From an endosymbiont of Escarpia spicata (GTDB taxonomy: Bacteria > Pseudomonadota > Gammaproteobacteria > Chromatiales > Chromatiaceae), in the NCBI GenBank assembly GCA_003349915.1, contig QFXE01000011.1:1-64000 (forward strand): 64,000 nt of DNA, written 5' to 3'. The notes beneath the pieces were generated by a model. The model was not told the origin of the DNA. It saw only the letters and a list, made by a program, of their open reading frames with translations, and ran no database searches. Each line of letters opens with the position of its first letter. The first letter of the stretch is position 1. The translations under genes were made by a program, and so were the position numbers. This document shows positions 43,722-52,320 of this stretch, in pieces.

Positions 43722-46412
43722 TTAGAGTGGGAAGAAGACCGGATAACCGATATGAACGGCATTTTCGGTTCCCGCCCCAAGCACCTTCAAGGTAACGGTA
43801 TCACCAGGACTGGCTAACAGGGTGGTATTGTTGACGCTGATGTTGAACTTACCGTCTCCGCCAACCACTGCGGTTCCGATCAGTGCTCCGCCAGGACCAT
43901 TCAGTCTGGCCTCGGCTGTTTTGCCTACATGAGCAGGAATCGTCGCGCCTTTAACCCTCCAGCGATCCAATCCGGCACCACCACGTTGGAGGTAATTCGC
44001 CTTCCGGGTCGCTACCTCGCGAATGATAGTGGCATTGGCGACGTTGCTGTCGGCCGCACCATCGTTCACATGATAGGTGAAGGTGGCAAAGGTACCGATT
44101 CTGGCGTTGCCTTGAATGATCTGATAATCGAATGAGCCATCATCTATCAGATTCAACACGGACCCGCGATTGGGCAGTGTATCAAGCACTGGTGTGATGC
44201 CTGGATTTGGCAGCGAGTCCACATCTTGTGCATTGGACTCAAGGCCGTTGGCAGCAGTGATTCCATAGGTACGTGCTATCACGCTCTCAGCATCAGCGAC
44301 AAATGAAGTCATCTCAGTCAGGTAGATAGTGACGTCACCAGCAACCGGTGCATCGTTGATCGAGTTGACAGTAATGTCCACGGTTACCGGACCAGTGACG
44401 TTACCTATGGCATCCACCACTTCGTACTGGAAGGAGTCAGCACCGAAGAAGTCCACATCTGGTTCATAATGGAATGAACCATTTGCATTGAGGATGAAGG
44501 TACCGGGACGTCCATTGACGGGGCCAGCCCCTGCTACCAGTTGCGCGGTCAAAGCATCTCCATCGGCATCGGTATCGTTGGCGAGTACGCCTGGTGCTGC
44601 CACATTGAGGATTGCATCCTCGTCGATGCTATAGGCGTCGTTCGTTCCAACAGGCGGACTATTGGGTGGCACCGGCAGAACTGTGACAGTGACCGTACCG
44701 GGTACTACGTTTCCGTTGCCGTCATCCACGTCGTAAGTAAAACTGTCGCTGCCGCCAACAAAGCCGGCTTGCGCAGTATAGGTTACAGTCGTGTTGTCGG
44801 TCGACGTGGTTGCCTGACCGGATGTCGGTACGGAAACGGCAGCTACGCTGAGCACATCTCCATCTACATCAGTGTCATTTGCCAGGACGTCGATGATCAG
44901 CGGAGTACCCATGACAGCGGTAACATTCTCACCAGTGACTGCCGGTGCGGCATTGGGTGGGAGTACATCCACCGAAACCTGTACGCCGGCAACAATATTG
45001 AGGCCGTCAGTCACGGTGTAGGTAAAACCATCCGGACCTATATAACCAGGACCTGGCGTATATTCAACAGCCGAATTAGGCACCGTTGCGCTTCCAAACG
45101 TGCTGGAGACGATCGCGACCGAACCATTGCTTGGCGGAGAAACTCCGAGAATACTCAGGGCATCCCCATCTGGATCGATATCGTTGTCCAGCACCGTAAT
45201 TACCACCGGAACATCGACAGTCGTGGAGGCCGAACCGGCATTTGCAGTCGGCGGATTATTCACCGCCGGACCGCTCACCGCTAGGAAACGCAGCATGCCA
45301 CCAAGACCGTCACCTACGGTCGCATCAGCTGGATCACTGGGATTGGTCATGTAACCGTTGCCGTCATAGACGGCGTAACGTCCAGCACCGGGGGTGATAA
45401 TGGCGTCCTTTGTCTTGAGTGGCGGCACCTGCACTGAGTATTGCTCGCGGGGAGCGTAACCGGGTGTGCCGGTTGCCACATCCTGGTAGTTGTACTGCAG
45501 GCCATCCTCCGCATGGATGGTTGCATGGAGACCCTGCAGGGTCGGCACGTGAGTCTCAGCGGCCGCACTCAACATGCGTAGCAGTATTCGATCACCTTCA
45601 AAGCCGGCAGCTATATCCGGCGTCACGCCACTCTCGTAGGGTTCACCGTTGATGAGAAACCAGCGTGGATGATAAGCGATCGATGTCAGATGAGTCCCGG
45701 CAGTGACGGCGGCATTGTGCTCTGGATCGATATCACTATAGAAGAGCATCACCTCATTATCATAAGCAACACCGTCATGAGCTTCTCCCAACGGAGTATC
45801 ACGGGTCATCGCACCGTAAAGCCCCATGTAGACCTGCTCTTGAGGATGGGTGCCGCTGTGATAGATGTAGGTGCCGGTGCGGGCAATGGCGGTGGCGGTG
45901 GCGCCGCTCCAGGAATAGAGCTGTTTGCCACCTGCGGCCCCGGCTTCCAGACCGAATGAGCGCACCCGTTTGGTCAGGTTACCCGCTCTTCCACCCGTGG
46001 TGTTATCGTTCCAGGTCGGCCCCATGCCTCCAGTGGAGACCGGCAGTCTCTGTCCCTGGATCATAAGGGATGTCGGATCCGGCAGACCATTGGAGAGATG
46101 GATATTCAGGGTACTGTCGGCAGCAGGGAGATCAATTCTCCTGTTAGCCGACGTCGGGTCGTTGGAAGGATCCGCCAAGCCATTCACGCATGCCAGGCGA
46201 TCCACGTCAAAGGTTTCATTGTAGCAGAGACCACCTGGATCAGCGGTATAGCCCCACACTGTAATAGGCGTTGTCTCACCCGGCATTGTCCTTGTATAGA
46301 CCTTGGCTGCCAGGTAGACATCCAGTGCGTAGACATTCCCAGTGGCGAGGACCATGGCACTGGCCAGAGCCCCCATCTTGAAATACGTCTTCATTTTTAT
46401 TGACCTTTTCAT
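43722..46412 (-). CDS. MCO-fold protein without copper ligands, fused to cadherin/Ig-like tandem domains
   Basis: A secreted 896-residue protein with a signal peptide (MGALASAMVLATGNVYA). Residues of about 30-390 follow the multicopper-oxidase layout, but the copper motifs are lost: where a type-1 HCH motif is expected it reads YIYHSGTHPQEQVYMGLYG, and only isolated histidines remain (LQGLHATIHAEDG). After that come about five Ig/cadherin-like modules with ANDTDxDGD calcium-type motifs (near residues 405, 505, 605) and a C-terminal beta domain (RGGAGLDRWRVKGATIP). A structural or scaffold role on the surface is more likely than catalysis. It is the third gene of an operon with two other MCO-fold proteins; a GGGAGGGAT ribosome-binding site precedes the ATG. 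Confidence 0.75.
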   Translation of the reverse strand: MKRSIKMKTYFKMGALASAMVLATGNVYALDVYLAAKVYTRTMPGETTPITVWGYTADPGGLCYNETFDVDRLACVNGLADPSNDPTSANRRIDLPAADSTLNIHLSNGLPDPTSLMIQGQRLPVSTGGMGPTWNDNTTGGRAGNLTKRVRSFGLEAGAAGGKQLYSWSGATATAIARTGTYIYHSGTHPQEQVYMGLYGAMTRDTPLGEAHDGVAYDNEVMLFYSDIDPEHNAAVTAGTHLTSIAYHPRWFLINGEPYESGVTPDIAAGFEGDRILLRMLSAAAETHVPTLQGLHATIHAEDGLQYNYQDVATGTPGYAPREQYSVQVPPLKTKDAIITPGAGRYAVYDGNGYMTNPSDPADATVGDGLGGMLRFLAVSGPAVNNPPTANAGSASTTVDVPVVITVLDNDIDPDGDALSILGVSPPSNGSVAIVSSTFGSATVPNSAVEYTPGPGYIGPDGFTYTVTDGLNIVAGVQVSVDVLPPNAAPAVTGENVTAVMGTPLIIDVLANDTDVDGDVLSVAAVSVPTSGQATTSTDNTTVTYTAQAGFVGGSDSFTYDVDDGNGNVVPGTVTVTVLPVPPNSPPVGTNDAYSIDEDAILNVAAPGVLANDTDADGDALTAQLVAGAGPVNGRPGTFILNANGSFHYEPDVDFFGADSFQYEVVDAIGNVTGPVTVDITVNSINDAPVAGDVTIYLTEMTSFVADAESVIARTYGITAANGLESNAQDVDSLPNPGITPVLDTLPNRGSVLNLIDDGSFDYQIIQGNARIGTFATFTYHVNDGAADSNVANATIIREVATRKANYLQRGGAGLDRWRVKGATIPAHVGKTAEARLNGPGGALIGTAVVGGDGKFNISVNNTTLLASPGDTVTLKVLGAGTENAVHIGYPVFFPL

Positions 46413-46427
46413 TGTTATCCCTCCCCA

Positions 46428-47855
46428 TCACTGGATCGGCACGTAAGGCGGTACGACCACCATCGTGCTCAGGCTGCCACCAGGAAAAATATCCCAGGTT
46501 GTCAACTCCTTCTCGGCATGTGAGTGCCAAACCAGAAAGTAGCCACCAAAGGGATTGAGACCACCCTCACCCGGAGGCAAGTCACCGGTATCACCGAGGA
46601 ATGGGCTACCGCTCCACCAACCGCCCAAGGTCAGATCCTGTACGCCAGGAAGCGATACCGGGATATCCTTGCCGTGATCAGCGCAATACTCGTGATTGAC
46701 ATCGTCGAAGCCATCGAGAGGACTGACATCAATACAGATGTTGTCGTGGCAAGCCGCACCAGTGGTGTCATCCAGCATGTTGTGATCGTTGTCAGTACAC
46801 GCAGTGTTGACCGGGCCGTAGATATCCCAGTTGAGATCCTTGCCTGTCCAGGTCCAGATCATATCAACGGTCTGTTTCGGCGCGGAATTGAGGGTGTTAT
46901 CAGAGCGCCCCAGATCCGGTGTTACACCACCATCCGAAGACAGCAGTCGTCCATCTCTGGCGATGAAACGCAGATTCTCACCATGGAAGTGGAACGGATG
47001 GCTGTCGTGCCCCGTATTGACCGCACGCACCAGCACTCTGTCGCCTGCATGGGAGAGGGACAATGACTGGTAGGGCTGGTGAGGGAAGAGTGGATTGTAG
47101 TCACCCTGGAACAGATCAGGAAAGACCCGGCCATTGACGAACCAGATCGCGGCGTGCCGGTCAGAGCTTGTGAAGTGGTTGTAGTGACCCCGCTCCATCT
47201 GCACATGGACGTCAGGGTCCATCTCGCTCAGCAGGTAAAGAAACTCCTGCTCATACTCTGTCGTGGCGCCATAAGCGATCCGGTTGCCGGCAGAATCGAA
47301 ACCAGTCGGCCGGACGATCAACGCACCCACCAGGCCCATCTCAGAGTGCAGGCCGGGACTGACACCGCCCATACTATGATAGAGATAGGTGCCGGCTTGG
47401 TTTGCCGTGAAGGTATAGGCGACCGTATCATTGAGCCCGGCCTGACGGGTCACCAATCCTGGGGTACCACCCACCGCATTGGCTTTGTGCCCGGCAATCA
47501 CCATTGAAACCGGCTCCGGAACACCAAAGTTGGTCACATTGATAGTGATGGTGTCGCCCTCATTTACAATCAAGGTCGGCGCCGGATATTGTGGCAGGCT
47601 GTAGCCGTTCCCCTCCGGGTGGCTGGCATTGGCCCCTCCATTCATGTCTCCGAAGCCCCACATATGCATGCTGGAGCCATCCGGCAGATTCATGTTGAAG
47701 GGAAAGGCATAGAGATTGAAGGTAGTCCCCCCCTGAGGTTTGATTCCCCGAATGTCGTGACCAGCCGCCATGGATTGGGACACGATCGTCGTCATCGCCA
47801 TACCCAGCAGTAGCATGCTGAGCAGGCGGACGGTTTTTTGTCTTATCTTTATCAT
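46428..47855 (-). CDS. Multicopper-oxidase-like protein lacking the type-1 cysteine
   Basis: A secreted 475-residue cupredoxin-fold protein with a signal peptide (LLSMLLLGMAMTTIVSQSMA). Domain 1 has degenerate motifs (YLYHSMGGVSPGLHSEMGLV). Domain 2 keeps a good HPFHFHG motif near residue 287, but the expected HCHxxxH motif reads WHSHAEKE near residue 447, with serine replacing the type-1 copper cysteine. It should therefore not hold a blue type-1 copper, and canonical four-copper oxidase chemistry is unlikely. Good ribosome-binding site (AAGGAGATAA). Situated between two other MCO-fold genes with short spacers. Confidence 0.82.
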   Translation of the reverse strand: MIKIRQKTVRLLSMLLLGMAMTTIVSQSMAAGHDIRGIKPQGGTTFNLYAFPFNMNLPDGSSMHMWGFGDMNGGANASHPEGNGYSLPQYPAPTLIVNEGDTITINVTNFGVPEPVSMVIAGHKANAVGGTPGLVTRQAGLNDTVAYTFTANQAGTYLYHSMGGVSPGLHSEMGLVGALIVRPTGFDSAGNRIAYGATTEYEQEFLYLLSEMDPDVHVQMERGHYNHFTSSDRHAAIWFVNGRVFPDLFQGDYNPLFPHQPYQSLSLSHAGDRVLVRAVNTGHDSHPFHFHGENLRFIARDGRLLSSDGGVTPDLGRSDNTLNSAPKQTVDMIWTWTGKDLNWDIYGPVNTACTDNDHNMLDDTTGAACHDNICIDVSPLDGFDDVNHEYCADHGKDIPVSLPGVQDLTLGGWWSGSPFLGDTGDLPPGEGGLNPFGGYFLVWHSHAEKELTTWDIFPGGSLSTMVVVPPYVPIQ

Positions 47856-47891
47856 TTTGCTTATCTCCTTTGATCGTCTTCCGGCTTGACG

Positions 47892-49223
47892 CTATTGCAC
47901 GACAATCTCAGTCATCATTCCGCCGTCCAACTGCGTCAGATTGCTCATCTGATGCAGTTCTGTGGTATGCAGAAAGTAGGTGCCCGGTGCTACGCCAGTG
48001 GTATCGACCAACACATCATGAGTCTCACCACCACCAAAATTGACCGAGGCAACCTCACGGTAGAGGTTCTTATCTCCCGCTGCGTTACGCATATGCCGCG
48101 CACCGGTACCGACAATCTTCATTGTCAATCCGGGTGCGGTCAGGGTATAGAAGCGGTCGAGACCCACATTAGAGAGCCGTAGCAGCAGAGTCTGGCCAGC
48201 GGTTACGGTCGCGTTGGAGTCCAACAACTGGGTTGGGGTATCGTTATTGAGTGTCTCACCCGGATTGCCGGTAACCTTACCCGCAGGATGAATCTCACCA
48301 TCCGCACCGACTATCGAGGCCCAGTTATCCTCTGGAGGCGGCATGATCCCAGGATTAATCGTATCGGGATAACCGCGGCCGTTGATCTGCGGATAGTCGC
48401 CTTTGAGCGCTGCAAAAGGCAGCGGCTGAACAAAGAGACTGGCATCGTGGAACTCGCTGTCGAAGGCGGACACCTGGAGCGGCTGTTCAACGTCCCAGGC
48501 GGTAGTACCATCTCCATCATTGTATGTATAACCCGTGGGCGCACCCGGATCGGTACCGCCCTTGCGCGTGGCCACTGAGCAGTTGCCATTGGGCACACCC
48601 AGGGCATCCACACAACCCGTCACATCCTGAAGAGGGTGGACATAGAGGTTGGCCAACATGCCCATCTCCATGTGCTCGGTCGCCTCCACATGGCAGTGAT
48701 AGATATAGGTGCCAGGCTCCACCACGTTATAGTAGTAGGTCAGCGTGGCGCCCATATTGATGGAGATCGAGACCTCCGGCACCCCGTCGAACACTGCCGA
48801 GGCATTGGGAAAACCATGGAAGTGGATGGTATGGGGATCAAACAGGTCGGGACGAATCACCGTGCCGACATTGGTCAATGAGAGATAGAACTCGTCATTC
48901 TGCTCAAGTTCGACGGTGGGGCCTGGCCACTCCGCATCAAGGATACCTTCCTTGATCACTTCCGATGCCAGGGTACCGGTCTGATCTCCATAACCGAAGA
49001 TATAAAGAGGATTGTCATCCGACATTACGGCAAAGCTGTCACCGGCGATCAGATGCATACACTTGGTGTTCGCTGCAGGTTGGACCTCCTCCTCGTCCCA
49101 TACCGCGTTTCCATTATCGTCTCCAGGGCACTGCACGAAGACCGCTGCGTTAACTGTTCCCACGCCACCTGACAAAACCAACAATAGGGCCGCGGGCAGC
49201 AATTTTATTTTGAAGATTTTCAT
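47892..49223 (-). CDS. Multicopper-oxidase-family protein with type-1 copper site but incomplete trinuclear site
   Basis: A secreted 443-residue protein with a signal peptide (LLPAALLLVLSGGVGTVNA). The N-terminal domain has HTIHFHG near residue 133 and a complete type-1 motif HCHVEATEHMEMGM near residue 172, very like MCO1 at 26333. The C-terminal domain lacks the HIHGAHF motif of MCO1; only HTTELHQ near the end remains. It should bind type-1 copper but probably not a full trinuclear cluster, so it may be an electron-transfer cupredoxin rather than an oxygen reductase. First gene of the three-gene MCO operon; AAGGAGTAAC precedes the ATG. Confidence 0.82.
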   Translation of the reverse strand: MKIFKIKLLPAALLLVLSGGVGTVNAAVFVQCPGDDNGNAVWDEEEVQPAANTKCMHLIAGDSFAVMSDDNPLYIFGYGDQTGTLASEVIKEGILDAEWPGPTVELEQNDEFYLSLTNVGTVIRPDLFDPHTIHFHGFPNASAVFDGVPEVSISINMGATLTYYYNVVEPGTYIYHCHVEATEHMEMGMLANLYVHPLQDVTGCVDALGVPNGNCSVATRKGGTDPGAPTGYTYNDGDGTTAWDVEQPLQVSAFDSEFHDASLFVQPLPFAALKGDYPQINGRGYPDTINPGIMPPPEDNWASIVGADGEIHPAGKVTGNPGETLNNDTPTQLLDSNATVTAGQTLLLRLSNVGLDRFYTLTAPGLTMKIVGTGARHMRNAAGDKNLYREVASVNFGGGETHDVLVDTTGVAPGTYFLHTTELHQMSNLTQLDGGMMTEIVVQ

Positions 49224-49282
49224 CGGCGTTACTCCTTATGAATATGTAACTGCCATTGTTATTTCGAATTGCTTTCACGTAT

Positions 49283-49308
49283 CCGTGACCCTCATGCGAG
49301 GGCCACGG
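49283..49308 (-). terminator. Hairpin between the beta-helix gene and the MCO operon
   Basis: On the minus strand: CCGTGGCCCTC, loop GCAT, GAGGGTCACGG, an 11-bp stem with a single G-U pair, 10 bp after the beta-helix stop codon. No T-run follows. It marks a likely transcript boundary before the oxidase operon. Confidence 0.6.
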
Positions 49309-49318
49309 AAGCGCTTAA

Positions 49319-52282
49319 CTACTGCAGTTCGTCCGCACCTATATCGTTGTTTCCTCCATCCGGTCGAGGCTCATTGTCAAAGTCGATCTCCAGTTGGAGC
49401 GGTACATTGGCACCGTTGTCAATACCCACCGACGTCGGGGTGATGTGGTAGTCACCCGCAGTTATCGTCAGTGGCCCGTAGCTTACCTGCAGCCAGTTGC
49501 CACCCTCATCGAAGGCACCTGCTGTCTGGAGAACCGTCGTCTCCTGCAGCACCAGGGTTTGGTCACGGGCGATGTTGACATATCCCATCACAAAGGCGGG
49601 ATCACCCATGACATTGGTGGTGGCATAACCCGCGGTATCGGTCAGCAGTGAGTTCTTAGGCTCCAACTGCAGATCGAGACGGGTAACAAGACCATCGAGC
49701 ACTCCCAGATCAACGCTGTAGAGATCCACATTGGCCACGTCGCAGTCAGGCCCCCCCACTGCTGGATCGCAGAATGCGGGGAAGATTCCGAAGTTCGTCG
49801 GCGGGTTTGCTGCAGGATCCTGGTTCAGCCAATAGAACGAGCGGTTGTGATGGACGATGTTGTTTTTCAACTTAGCGTCTGAAAAGGTGAGCCAGTCAGC
49901 AGCAATAACAGCTGTAACATGATTGCTCATCACATTGGCCAACTCAGCACTGTGGGTCCGCGAAACGATACCTGCCGGCATCGGAACGGACTCATTGACG
50001 TTTCCAGGCGCAAAGGTCAGGATCGCCGCAGTCGCTGTGCTGTCGTTGTTGGCAACGGTGTTGGCACGAATATCGGCCTTCAACACGTCCTGCAAAGAGA
50101 CACCACCACCGGCGGCGCCAGCCACGTTGTTGGCGATCATGTTGTTGTAGATCCGCACCTGACTCCACTTGCCTTTACGGTCGGGGTAGCGTGCCACATC
50201 ATGACCATTGACCAGGGCCGCACTGATACCACCACCGTCACCCGCGCCAGCCAGGTTGCCGCGAATCCGGTTGGAATCCACAGTAACATTGCCGGTACCG
50301 GGGGTGAGAAGCTCACCGGTAAAGGTCTCAGGCACAAGTGCCGCCTGACCGAGGATGGCGATGCCGCCACCAGTCCTGGGACCAGCCTGGGCGAACGACT
50401 CATTGAAGAGAATATCGTTATCCTCGATCAAACCATTGTCAGAAAAACCCAAGTGGCCAATACCGCCGCCGTCACCCTGCGTGAAGTTGCCGCAGATCCA
50501 GTTCTTCTGGACTCGATAGTTATCGGCACCTGTATTCAGGGAGACACCGCCACCAGCGCCGCCAAACCCACCATTGGTAGAGATCTGGTTGTGGTGGACA
50601 CGGATATCATCGTTGTGAGCATCATCGTAGACGAAGTCACCAATATCAGCGTTGGCCAAACCTGTATAGGCTGGGTCGTTCACACTGACGATCTCGTGAC
50701 TCAGTTGAGGATGTCCGATGCGGACACCGCCACCAAAGAAACCAGAGTTGGCGGTGATCCGGTTGTTGCTCACATCCATGAAACTGGCATGGCCGTTGAC
50801 CACAATGGAACCACCGCTACTGGCACCAACGATGGTAAAACCATCCACGCGGGAGCCTTTGTTGCGGTTATGGCAGAAGGCCAGCCTGTCTGTATCCTCC
50901 AGGCAAGTAGCCGAAGACGCCAGGCCGGCAACGAATATGCCCGCACCCTCACTGCTGGGGAAGATATTCTCCGCCAATGCTGCGAATGGAACATTGGCAA
51001 CATTCTGTCCAGGCAATGTATCGATAAAACCATTGTCGACCAAGGCCTTGGCCCGGGTGCGCCAATCGATAATCTTCTCGGTCGGCACCTGGCGAGCGTT
51101 GATAACCACGTCTCCAGCACCCCAACCCTGGAGTTTGACGGGCTTCCACATCATCACCATTTCGTCGTAGACACCAGGAGTGACCAGGATCAGGTCCCCG
51201 AGGTTAGCTGCATCGATTGCATCCTGAATGGTGTTATGGACCAGCGGACCGGCTACAGCTGCAGAATCAACTGAGCGCACCTCATAGGCGTATTTGAGCC
51301 GCTTGGTGTAGTTGGTGCCGGCATCGGTCCATTTACCCAGGGTCCAGTTGTTCCGTGCACCCCAGCCCTCTTCGATGCCAACCGTAAGGGTTACACCGAC
51401 AGGCGATTCAGTACCGTCCATACCGACCACAACAACCTGGTAGGCACCGTGTGAGATTGCGACCAATGGATCTATCGCTGTGACATCGGCTTCGATCCGA
51501 TTTTGTCTCCAGAGGCCAACCGTCAGTTCAGTACGGATACCAGCGTCATCTTCCAGGAAGACTCTGCCCTGGCCTGCACCAAACCTGTAGTCACGCTCGA
51601 TGTTTTTCGGAATGATGCCAGTGCCGTCCCAATCGGGATTTGGCACCAACATCCTGCCCATCGATTTGATGATGATCGTCTGATCCGCCAGTGCAAAGGG
51701 ACCACCACCACCATCTCCCAGATGCCGCCTGACCGATGCGATTGTGGGTGTGAGGTCAGGACTCTTGCAATCCAGCGGGAACTTGCCGGGGCCAGCGAAT
51801 GCAGCTACAGGCAATACCGGTGTGTCCAGATAGGTAGTGGAACCCGGCATGTACTGGAAGGTGTAACAGAACTGGCTGTACTGGGCATCAAAGAAAGGAT
51901 CAATTATCACTGCAGGCACGTCGCCCACAGTGATGATCTGCCCTGGAACACCAGTGATATCACCGCTGACATCTACCGTACCGATAAGCGGATTCGGGAC
52001 AGGTCCCGCATCGTTCATACATGCGACCAGCATATTGGGCGACATACCACTGGGCTGCGGCAGATTGGCGCTGAAGGTGGAGGGAACCACCGTGTCATAG
52101 CGACCAAACTGATCGGCATAGACCCGACTAACCTGAACACCGTTCCAGTCATAGAAGGCGACAGGTGTCCACGGCGGTGCAAACTTCTCGCCGAAGGTCG
52201 GTGAATTAGGATCGAACTCGTTGGCCAGATCGTTGAGAATCATACCGGTTACGTTGGCCGCGATCGGCACATCGGTGAACAC
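49319..52282 (-). CDS. Giant surface protein, third segment: right-handed beta-helix
   Basis: The C-terminal 987 residues of a giant secreted protein. It starts with a carboxypeptidase-like/SdrD-type beta domain (PPWTPVAFYDWNGVQVSRVY), then IPT-like beta domains (about residues 190-310). A right-handed parallel beta-helix of the pectate-lyase type runs from about residue 350 (HNTIQDAIDAANLGDLILVTPGVYDEMV) to about 870, with repeated NxI/NxF and GGG turns. It ends with a choice-of-anchor-like tail (EPRPDGGNNDIGADELQ). It lacks its own signal peptide. The upstream frame continues into it: bases 52283-52340 read DRKKITLSSGQNAATEFHV in this frame, directly linking it to the segment at 52321. Confidence 0.8.
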   Translation of the reverse strand: MFTDVPIAANVTGMILNDLANEFDPNSPTFGEKFAPPWTPVAFYDWNGVQVSRVYADQFGRYDTVVPSTFSANLPQPSGMSPNMLVACMNDAGPVPNPLIGTVDVSGDITGVPGQIITVGDVPAVIIDPFFDAQYSQFCYTFQYMPGSTTYLDTPVLPVAAFAGPGKFPLDCKSPDLTPTIASVRRHLGDGGGGPFALADQTIIIKSMGRMLVPNPDWDGTGIIPKNIERDYRFGAGQGRVFLEDDAGIRTELTVGLWRQNRIEADVTAIDPLVAISHGAYQVVVVGMDGTESPVGVTLTVGIEEGWGARNNWTLGKWTDAGTNYTKRLKYAYEVRSVDSAAVAGPLVHNTIQDAIDAANLGDLILVTPGVYDEMVMMWKPVKLQGWGAGDVVINARQVPTEKIIDWRTRAKALVDNGFIDTLPGQNVANVPFAALAENIFPSSEGAGIFVAGLASSATCLEDTDRLAFCHNRNKGSRVDGFTIVGASSGGSIVVNGHASFMDVSNNRITANSGFFGGGVRIGHPQLSHEIVSVNDPAYTGLANADIGDFVYDDAHNDDIRVHHNQISTNGGFGGAGGGVSLNTGADNYRVQKNWICGNFTQGDGGGIGHLGFSDNGLIEDNDILFNESFAQAGPRTGGGIAILGQAALVPETFTGELLTPGTGNVTVDSNRIRGNLAGAGDGGGISAALVNGHDVARYPDRKGKWSQVRIYNNMIANNVAGAAGGGVSLQDVLKADIRANTVANNDSTATAAILTFAPGNVNESVPMPAGIVSRTHSAELANVMSNHVTAVIAADWLTFSDAKLKNNIVHHNRSFYWLNQDPAANPPTNFGIFPAFCDPAVGGPDCDVANVDLYSVDLGVLDGLVTRLDLQLEPKNSLLTDTAGYATTNVMGDPAFVMGYVNIARDQTLVLQETTVLQTAGAFDEGGNWLQVSYGPLTITAGDYHITPTSVGIDNGANVPLQLEIDFDNEPRPDGGNNDIGADELQ

Positions 52283-52320
52283 ATGAAACTCGGTAGCCGC
52301 ATTCTGACCGGATGAGAGCG

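Noticed and set aside
49919..51274. A 451-codon plus-strand open frame
   Set aside because: It is antisense to the beta-helix gene, whose domain content and repeats are clear; its translation resembles no family.
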